DNA from: Prillingera fragicola
Taxonomy: Eukaryota; Basidiomycota; Tremellomycetes; Trichosporonales; Trichosporonaceae
Direction of reading: 5' to 3'
Length of the DNA: 64,000 nucleotides
NCBI GenBank assembly: GCA_002335605.1
Contig: BEDY01000011.1
Coordinates: forward strand, 248,001 to 312,000
The translations under genes and the position numbers were made by a program. The notes below the pieces were generated by a model that was not told the DNA's origin, did no database searches, and saw only the letters and a list, made by a program, of their open reading frames with translations. Each line of letters opens with the position of its first letter. The stretch's first letter is position 1. Positions 57,979 to 64,000 of the stretch are shown in pieces.

Positions 57979-60041
57979 CTAGTCAAGATCACGTTCGCGC
58001 CTCTCGCCTTCCTCCATCTCCACCTCACCGTCACCCTCATGCACGGTCAGCGCCGCGGGGGCGGCAGCCGGCGCAGCGACAGTCGAGCTGTGCCATGTCG
58101 CAGACAACTCGGCGGCGCCGAGGTTGGGAATGTCCTTTGTACCACGAGCGAGCGCGTTCTCCGCCTCCTCGCGCGAAGGGTAAGTGAAGAGCATACCGCC
58201 GTTGGCCGACGGCGCGAGGCTGCCGCCTGCAGACTCGTACCACTCCTTCACAGCTTGAGCACCCTCAGCGCTCAGGTCACCCGAAACCTCGACGGTGCGA
58301 GAGCGATTGTCGAGTGACATCGGGCGCTGAAAGCCGCCTCGGCCGCGTCCGCGTCCGCGTGCCCGCGGGGCGCCGCGACCGTACGGCGAGAAGCGCTGCG
58401 AGGGAATGCCGAGGGTTGATGCCTAAACGTCAGCCAATGTGCAGGGTTAGGTGTAGGAGAGTTGCTCACCTTGTCCTGGAGCGCGGACAGCTGGGCGTTG
58501 AGCCGCAACAGGTCCTCCTGGTCCTTGCCTACTGTCGTCTCCATGCCGTGCTTTGCGAGCTCGGCGTCAAGGCGCTCCTTCTCCGTCATTTCGACGTCGG
58601 CGGCGGGCTCGGGAGTAGGCTTGTCGACTGCCTCCATCTCAAGCTTGATCTCGCGCAGGCGGCCGAGGATCTGGAGCTTGTCCTCCTTGGATGCCGTTGC
58701 CGTGCGCGCAAAGAGAACTTTTTGTTCGGCAATGAGCGTCTCGCGCTTCTGGCGCTTCTCCTTGACCTCGAGATCCGCGAGCGTCTTCTTCAGTCGTGCC
58801 TCGGGGCCGGACAGTGCCGCAACAACGTCACCCTGCATCGACTCGCCGCCGTTCTCCATCCGCTTCATGTTGGCGAGGACCGTCGCGCTCTTCTCCAGCA
58901 TCTTCTGACCCTCGCCGCCTTGGCCGGGGAGGGGGCGGTGCCAGAGCACCTTGACGTGTCGCGAGCCAAAGATGGCCTCCTCAGACTTCCACGCCTGGTA
59001 CGCTTCCCGGTTGGACGCAAACGACACAAGCGCGCGGCGGGACGGGACGTCCACAGCCACGTTGGTGACGTCGCCAAACTTGGCAAAGTATTCGCGAATT
59101 GCCAGCATGTTGTTGTACTGGCCTGGAATCTCGCTGATCACCAACGTTGTGCTCTTGCGGTCGGTCGGCGCGCGGTTGGATCCCTCAAACCTGGGGTTGC
59201 GAGGAGGGGGGCCGCCAAATTGAGGGAAGGGCATACCCGGCATTCCAGGCATCATGCCAGGAGGGAACATGCGAGGGTCGAACGGCATGCCGCCTGGTCC
59301 ACCTGGTCCGCCAAAGCCACCTCTTCCACCGCGTCCCCCTCGCCCTCCGCGTCCACCTCGTCCCTGTTGGAACCCGCCGCGGCCGCCAGGCATCATCCCA
59401 GGCTGCTGCTGCATCTGGTTGAACATCATTTCGGCAGTCGGGATAATCACATCGTCAGAGTGCTCGTACTGGCAGTTGGCGCCGCGCATGCAGAATCCGC
59501 GCTCTACATTGTCAGCGCACGCTCTCGTCGGTCTTCAGCACTCACCGTGGTAGTCGCGACACCTCGCGCGTTTTGGCTTGCCGCCGTCGCCCATCTCCAC
59601 ATCAGCAGCCGCGCGCCGCGGTGATGACGGTCCAGCAACCGCAGCAGCGGCGATGGGAGCAGCAACTGCCGCAGCCGGAGCGACAGGTGCCGCTGACAAG
59701 TATGATTTTGTGCGGAGCGTCTCAAAGCAGAGATCCACAAACGGCTTGGACTGCTCGTCGAGAAACTCGTTCAACTCGTTGACCATGTACTGCTTCGTCA
59801 GCGCCTCTTCCAATCCTGCAATGGCGCAATAATTACCTCCTTCCACTGGTCCTCGGTAAAGTTTGACTCATGCTTGAGCAGCGCGATGATGTAATCCGCC
59901 AGCACTTCTGGATCGGCATCGCACCTGTTGAAAGTCAGCGCTCGAAGGTCATCACGGGCAGGGGGCCACGTACATTGGCTCCAGGGTGGTGATTAGCCAT
60001 TGTTTAAAGTCTTCAGACTCGCACGCTTCGCTGAACGACAT
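57979..60041 (-). CDS. RBM26/27 (Rmn1)-like CCCH and RRM RNA-binding protein
   Basis: Five exons (60041-59974, 59924-59837, 59804-59546, 59503-58470, 58422-57979) encode 630 residues. Order: N-terminal PWI-like region (about 1-80), a CCCH zinc finger C-x8-C-x5-C-x3-H (CRDYHERGFC...CQYEH, split by an intron), an RGG/Pro/Met-rich stretch with repeated GGR units, an RRM (about 256-330, TTLVISEIPGQYNN...RALVSFASNREAYQAW), a coiled coil rich in Lys/Glu, a second RGR-rich patch and a C-terminal RRM-like fold. This layout is that of RBM26/27 and fission yeast Rmn1, linked to nuclear RNA surveillance. The intron at 59805-59836 is only 32 nt. Confidence 0.88.
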
Positions 60042-60732
60042 CTGTGCGAGGTTTGGGGTGAGGCGGTTGGGGAAGGTGATGGATGAGTAGTTGTGCAGTA
60101 GAAGTTGCTTTCGGCGTAGATCAGATTGAGGGATCCACAAAGAGCTCAGTGTCGCCGGAAGTAAATTGAAGATCTCTACGTAAGATCGCGTGGAAACAGC
60201 ATGGCTTGTCACGTGATGTACTGAGTGGGAAACACACTACGTGCTCACATTGGCGGTCCATCCCTTGTGTATACGTTTCCTGATTCCACCACCCTGTGGC
60301 ATGTATTAATTCAGTTATTTATTTACAAGGCGCATTATGGCCTGCTGCTTAACCTGGGCATACGTGCAGGACACTGTGATACTGCTAGTTTTATTTAAAA
60401 CCTGTCTGAACTGCCGTTTGTTTGAGGGAGAAGGCACAAAACACAAGGTGGAACAGAAGATGACTTGGATACGGAGAGGATAATGTTCGGATTTTGAACA
60501 AACTGCTTTTGTATTATATGACCAGTCCCACAACCAAACATTCTTCCACATTTCTCGATATTACACCACAAAGGAATTGATACGTATGCATATGCCAGAC
60601 CCATGCAACCGGGCTCAGTGTTCTAAGTTTAATACAAGGGCGATGCACCGGCCGCCCAACGAGCAATAACAATGAAGTCCGGATCTGCACCATCAACATC
60701 GTCGCTTCAACCCAGTACGCGCCAAGACTTAC
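60042..60732. other. intergenic region, RBM26-like / cupin
   Basis: About 690 bp between the RBM26-like start and the cupin stop, AT-rich in 60300-60560. No coding or RNA feature is recognised. Confidence 0.45.
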
Positions 60733-61248
60733 CTAGAAATCAACCTCTGGCAAAGGCTTGCCACCAGCCTCAACAGGCAACGCAGCGACAACAACAGTAC
60801 ACCACCGCGCGCCCTCGGGTCCAGCCTCCCAGGCATGCAGCGTTCCGCGCTGCACGACAATCTCGCCGGCCTTGACGAGCGTGCGCTGCTCCGTCTCCCC
60901 GTCGGGGGTGATCAAGAACGCGCTTCCGGCCAGAAAGATGTTGTAGTCGATCGAGTTGGTGCGGTGCATGCCGACCTTGAAGTTTGGTGCCAGGTCAGTG
61001 ACCTGCCCGTTTGCGCCACCGGGGGTAACGACGCCAGGCGCGAGCTTCATTGCCTCCGAGACGTCCGTGTCGTCAATGTGGTGCTGGGACTTTGCGGGGA
61101 CACCGAGTGACGCGAACAGGGGCGAGAAGGCAGCGTTGCCGCCCAGAGCCGGCATGAGGGGCACGGTCGTGTCGAGCAAGCGAACCCGGGAGCCGTCGAC
61201 GTCGTCGGCAGCGTGCGAGGTGACGATGCGGCGGAAAGGGCCGTGCAT
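60733..61248 (-). CDS. cupin-domain protein
   Basis: Intronless, 171 residues from MHGPFRRIVTSHAADD. The single-domain cupin barrel is visible as FKVGMHRTNSIDYNIFLAG (motif 1, His present), then a loop with LVKAGEIVVQRGTLHAW (motif 2, His present) and a final strand. The family is small and functionally diverse (isomerases, dioxygenases, binding proteins), so the reaction is not assigned. An in-frame ATG at 61392 would add 48 residues, but the chosen start matches the usual R(R)xVT-type beginning of such proteins. It lies downstream of the GH88 gene on the same strand, with 482 bp between them; see the finding on uronate catabolism. Confidence 0.82.
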   Translation of the reverse strand: MHGPFRRIVTSHAADDVDGSRVRLLDTTVPLMPALGGNAAFSPLFASLGVPAKSQHHIDDTDVSEAMKLAPGVVTPGGANGQVTDLAPNFKVGMHRTNSIDYNIFLAGSAFLITPDGETEQRTLVKAGEIVVQRGTLHAWEAGPEGARWCTVVVAALPVEAGGKPLPEVDF

Positions 61249-61730
61249 TGCGCTTGGTGTGAGTGGTATGTGTGAGTGGTAGAGCCGGGGAAGCAAGGGG
61301 GGGCAGCATGCATGGTTACCAGATGGTGGGTTATATGACACTGTGGGCAGTGGGAGGTTGTCGGCGGGACATTGCGCCGAGTTTGCCGTCACGGACCCCG
61401 GCAGGCTGGGGCCGATTTATCGGCCTCGGTGTGTGGTTCCACCTGCGTTTTCTCCAGTCGTTTGGCGTTTGGATACGCATAGTGCGATATACCGGCAGCG
61501 TGCGCGCATCATCTACTGGCCGCGCGGGCTGCAAATGCACGTTTAGTATTGGTGCAGCGGAGGATAGGACGATACGCTTGTTGACAGTGGCCGAGACTAC
61601 GGACAAAGTTTGCGATCAATGTCGCCGCATTCACTATCTAATGCACTGCCATGCCAGCATGCTGCACCAAGCCAGACCTGCTTACACAATACATCCGAGT
61701 CTTACGCACCAAGATCCCTAAGTCCCTAAC
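61249..61730. promoter_or_regulatory. intergenic region between GH88 and cupin genes
   Basis: 482 bp; should hold the GH88 terminator and the cupin promoter. Nothing else is recognised. Confidence 0.4.
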
Positions 61731-63286
61731 CTACTTGCGCAACTTGAGCCCCTCGTTGGCAAACTCTACAAGGTAGTAGTCGGCATACAACAGACCGTGG
61801 TCCATGATGTTACGGGCACTCTTGGGGTTACCGACAATGGTCGAGTGCTTGAGAATAGGCTCCCAGCCGCCCTCACCCCAGTTGACAACACCGCCCTTGA
61901 CAGCCGCAGGCGGGGCAGCACACTCGCGGAGCACGTCCTCGATCAACTTGAACCCAGCAGCGAGGTAGTGCTCGGCGGCAGCGGGGTCGCTCTCCTTCAG
62001 AAGCTCGTAGAGCATCTGGAAGCCGCGCGCAGCGACCGTTCCAGCCGAAGCATCGTAGGCGCAGGGCTTGGGCGCGTCAAAGTCCCACCAAGGAACTCCA
62101 GATGCGGGCAAACGAGAAATGAACGCGTCGGCAAGCTTGCGCGAGACGTCGGTAAAGTTGGAGCGGCCCGTACGGAGGGCACACTGCGCGTAGCCGTAGA
62201 TGCCCCAAGCCTGGCCGCGAGACCAGCACGACTCGTCGGCGTAGCCTGGTTGTCAGCACCAACTCTCATATGTGCGCGTGGCTGTCCAAGTACTCACCCT
62301 GGGCGGTCATCTGCTTGCGAACGTTGCCAGTGTTGTCAAAGTCGACGACGTGGTAGGTAGTCCAGTTGGGGCGGATGTGGCCCTTGATCATCTTCTCCGC
62401 CTGCTCGGTCGCAATGGCGGCATACTTGGGGTCACCAGTGAGGTTGGTCACCTCGTACATGAGGTCGAGGTTCATCTGGCCCGTCAGCTGGGTTTGTCTG
62501 TGGCACAACTCGGTGTCACGTACCATGTTGTCAATGATGACGAGGTAGTGCTCGTCCTGGTTGTCGACCCTGTACTTGTTCTCGGTGTCGCCAACGGGCA
62601 AGTGGTCCCACGAGCGGATGCAGCCAACCTTGGGGTCAAAACGGTCAACCAGCGAGTCGGCAGCCTCAATCATGACGGTCTTGCCCTCGGGGTTGCCAGT
62701 GAGGAGCAGGTCGCTACGGCCGTGTCAGCCTTGTCATGCCTTTCGCTGGCCCAATATCTGCTACGTACCGGCCATAACTCAGCTGGAACCTAAATCCCTG
62801 GTCGTGGTTGAGCGCATGCCTGGCGTGGTGCCTAAAGCTCTCCTGCCAGCGGCGCGCCAGCTTCTCGACCTCCTCGACAGTGTAGCCCGCGGCAGCGAGG
62901 GCGCCGGGGGTGAGGCGCTCACGCTCGACAAGGAGCCAGAGCAGGCCGGGGAAGAATCCCTGGGTCCACGACTTCTCGACTGTTTTTGGTCAGTTCTGTA
63001 GGACATGCGAAAAGACCTACTCTTCGAGCAGTGGTAGTTGTTCGGGCCGCCGGGGATGGTGTACTCGGGGATGCGAGTGATGGGGGTTCCCTGTCTGGTC
63101 AGCACCTGCAACAAAGGGGAATGGGCCACCCAGCTCGGCTGGATCATAGGAGCTCACCTCGGGCTGGTTGTACTTCTTGGCCACCTCGACGACGCGAATA
63201 ACGTCGCTGGGGGTAAAGAGCTGCGGCAGACTCGCGGGGAGCGAGGCGAGGATCTGGGCGCCAGTGGGGCCAGCGTTGGAGGGCAT
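61731..63286 (-). CDS. glycoside hydrolase family 88, unsaturated glucuronyl hydrolase
   Basis: Five exons (63286-63158, 63090-63021, 62979-62769, 62713-62298, 62245-61731) encode 446 residues. GH88 enzymes remove unsaturated uronic acid left by polysaccharide lyases. Hallmarks of the alpha6/alpha6 barrel: FFPGLLWLL, RFQLSYG, DEHYLVIIDNMV (catalytic Asp region), ESCWSRGQAWGIYGYA and NWGEGGWEPILKHSTIVG, with LLYADYYLVEF at the end. No signal peptide is visible, suggesting an intracellular enzyme. The cupin gene follows on the same strand. Confidence 0.92.
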
Positions 63287-63683
63287 CGTTTGGTTTGCAG
63301 TTGTAGTGGGTGGTGATGGTAACGTGAAGAGATAAAGTCTGAAGTCGCTATAGACTGTGCTGGTGTTGGGCAACGCGATACTGCTCCCCACACCATCAGA
63401 CTTGCTACATATGTAGTTCCAAGCAAACGACACAGGCCACTGAGACGCCGGGAAGTACGAGCTCGGTCGTGGGGAAGACCCGGCAAATATCCAGGCTATC
63501 TCCGCTACATGCCGTGGAGTAGGGTGGAGCCACCTTGGCGACAGGTACATCCTCCACACCCAGGAAGTAGCGCCTCAAAATGTGACATGCATATACATAT
63601 TGACAATTGCTAGTACGTGTGACCAGTAGTTGGAAGCTGGGTGGCCGGCTGGAGCTACAAACTACTACTGTATACCTTGGGAA
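63287..63683. promoter_or_regulatory. promoter region of GH88 gene
   Basis: About 397 bp between the GH88 start and the stop of the edge fragment (both minus). No gene or RNA seen. Confidence 0.4.
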
Positions 63684-64000
63684 TCAAGACCGCATGAGGC
63701 CGACACATGACGGGCCGGTCGGCGCGTGCGGCCCCGCGGGGTGACCGGCGTACTGCCCGGTTGGTGGGAATGGTTGTGCGGGGTACTGGGGAGGGAAGTG
63801 GACCGGACGGAAATAGGGGGAGGGCTGGAAGTGAGGAGGTGCGGTCGGGTGCGGCCCGTGATGGTGGTGGGGTGTGGAGTAGATCTGGCCTGGCTGGCCG
63901 GGGAGCCCGCTGGTTGTGACACGGTCACTGCCCGGCTGGCTTGCAATGACGCCGCGCAGGCGCATTTGGTTGTTGGTGGTTGCGCTGCCAAACAGCGTGC
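63684..64000 (-). CDS. 3' end of a His/Pro-rich protein, cut by the window edge
   Basis: An open frame enters from beyond position 64000 and ends with TGA at 63684. The visible about 105 residues are rich in Pro, His, Gly and Gln, with a His run and ending CVGLMRS. No domain is seen; it may be the disordered C-terminus of a regulator. It could also be a chance open frame in low-complexity DNA. Confidence 0.4.
   Translation of the reverse strand, partial: TLFGSATTNNQMRLRGVIASQPGSDRVTTSGLPGQPGQIYSTPHHHHGPHPTAPPHFQPSPYFRPVHFPPQYPAQPFPPTGQYAGHPAGPHAPTGPSCVGLMRS

Noticed and set aside
58314..59624. A 436-codon plus-strand open frame
   Set aside because: It is antisense to the RBM26-like gene, whose CCCH and RRM domains are unmistakable; the open antisense frame follows from codon bias.

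Overview
The window is nuclear DNA of a basidiomycete yeast. The proteins read most like Tremellomycetes, and my best guess at order level is Trichosporonales. This rests on very dense gene packing, many introns of about 31-50 nt with a CTGAC or CTAAC branch site just before the acceptor, and Cryptococcus-like protein architectures. The species call is inference. I support 28 protein-coding genes, two of them cut by the window edges, and one intron-containing tRNA-Tyr. Exon structures were assembled by eye. For every complete multi-exon gene the summed exons give an intact reading frame, which is an internal check on the splice sites.

Layout. 1-4.9 kb: glucose-6-phosphate isomerase (3' part), a D-2-hydroxyglutarate/D-lactate dehydrogenase and an NAD-dependent epimerase. 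5.2-12.3 kb: the endocytic scaffold EDE1 on the minus strand, head-to-head with a metaxin/SAM subunit, which converges on a WD40 protein. 12.3-14.05 kb: a gene-free AT-rich, GATC-rich stretch with a 43-bp tandem repeat. 14.06-20.9 kb: an MFS transporter divergent from DNA ligase IV (28 tiny introns, one GC-AG). 21.1-23.7 kb: a forkhead factor with a long pyrimidine-rich upstream region. 25.5-31.7 kb: VMA21 and SEA4 head-to-head, then PCH2/TRIP13 converging on SEA4.

32.3-44.7 kb: a rhodanese, YPT7/RAB7, a BAHD-like acyltransferase, mitochondrial uS14, TRM11, a PP2A activator (PTPA) and tubulin cofactor D. 45-48.1 kb: tRNA-Tyr, a TDP2-like phosphodiesterase and a PTR2 peptide transporter. 48.1-51.0 kb: about 2.9 kb without a recognisable gene, holding an imperfect tandem duplication of about 190 bp. 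51.0-63.3 kb: a cytochrome b5-acyl-CoA dehydrogenase fusion, a large disordered orphan protein, a GYP1-type Rab GAP, an RBM26/Rmn1-like RNA-binding protein, a cupin and a GH88 unsaturated glucuronyl hydrolase. The right edge holds a His/Pro-rich 3' fragment.

Most of this is ordinary housekeeping content: vesicle traffic, V-ATPase and TORC1 control, DNA repair, tRNA modification and tubulin folding. I found no clear undescribed system. The best candidates for follow-up are the cupin-GH88 pair (possible uronate catabolism), the VMA21/SEA4 shared promoter, the two gene-free regions, the extreme lower limit of intron size and the unusual LIG4 architecture.
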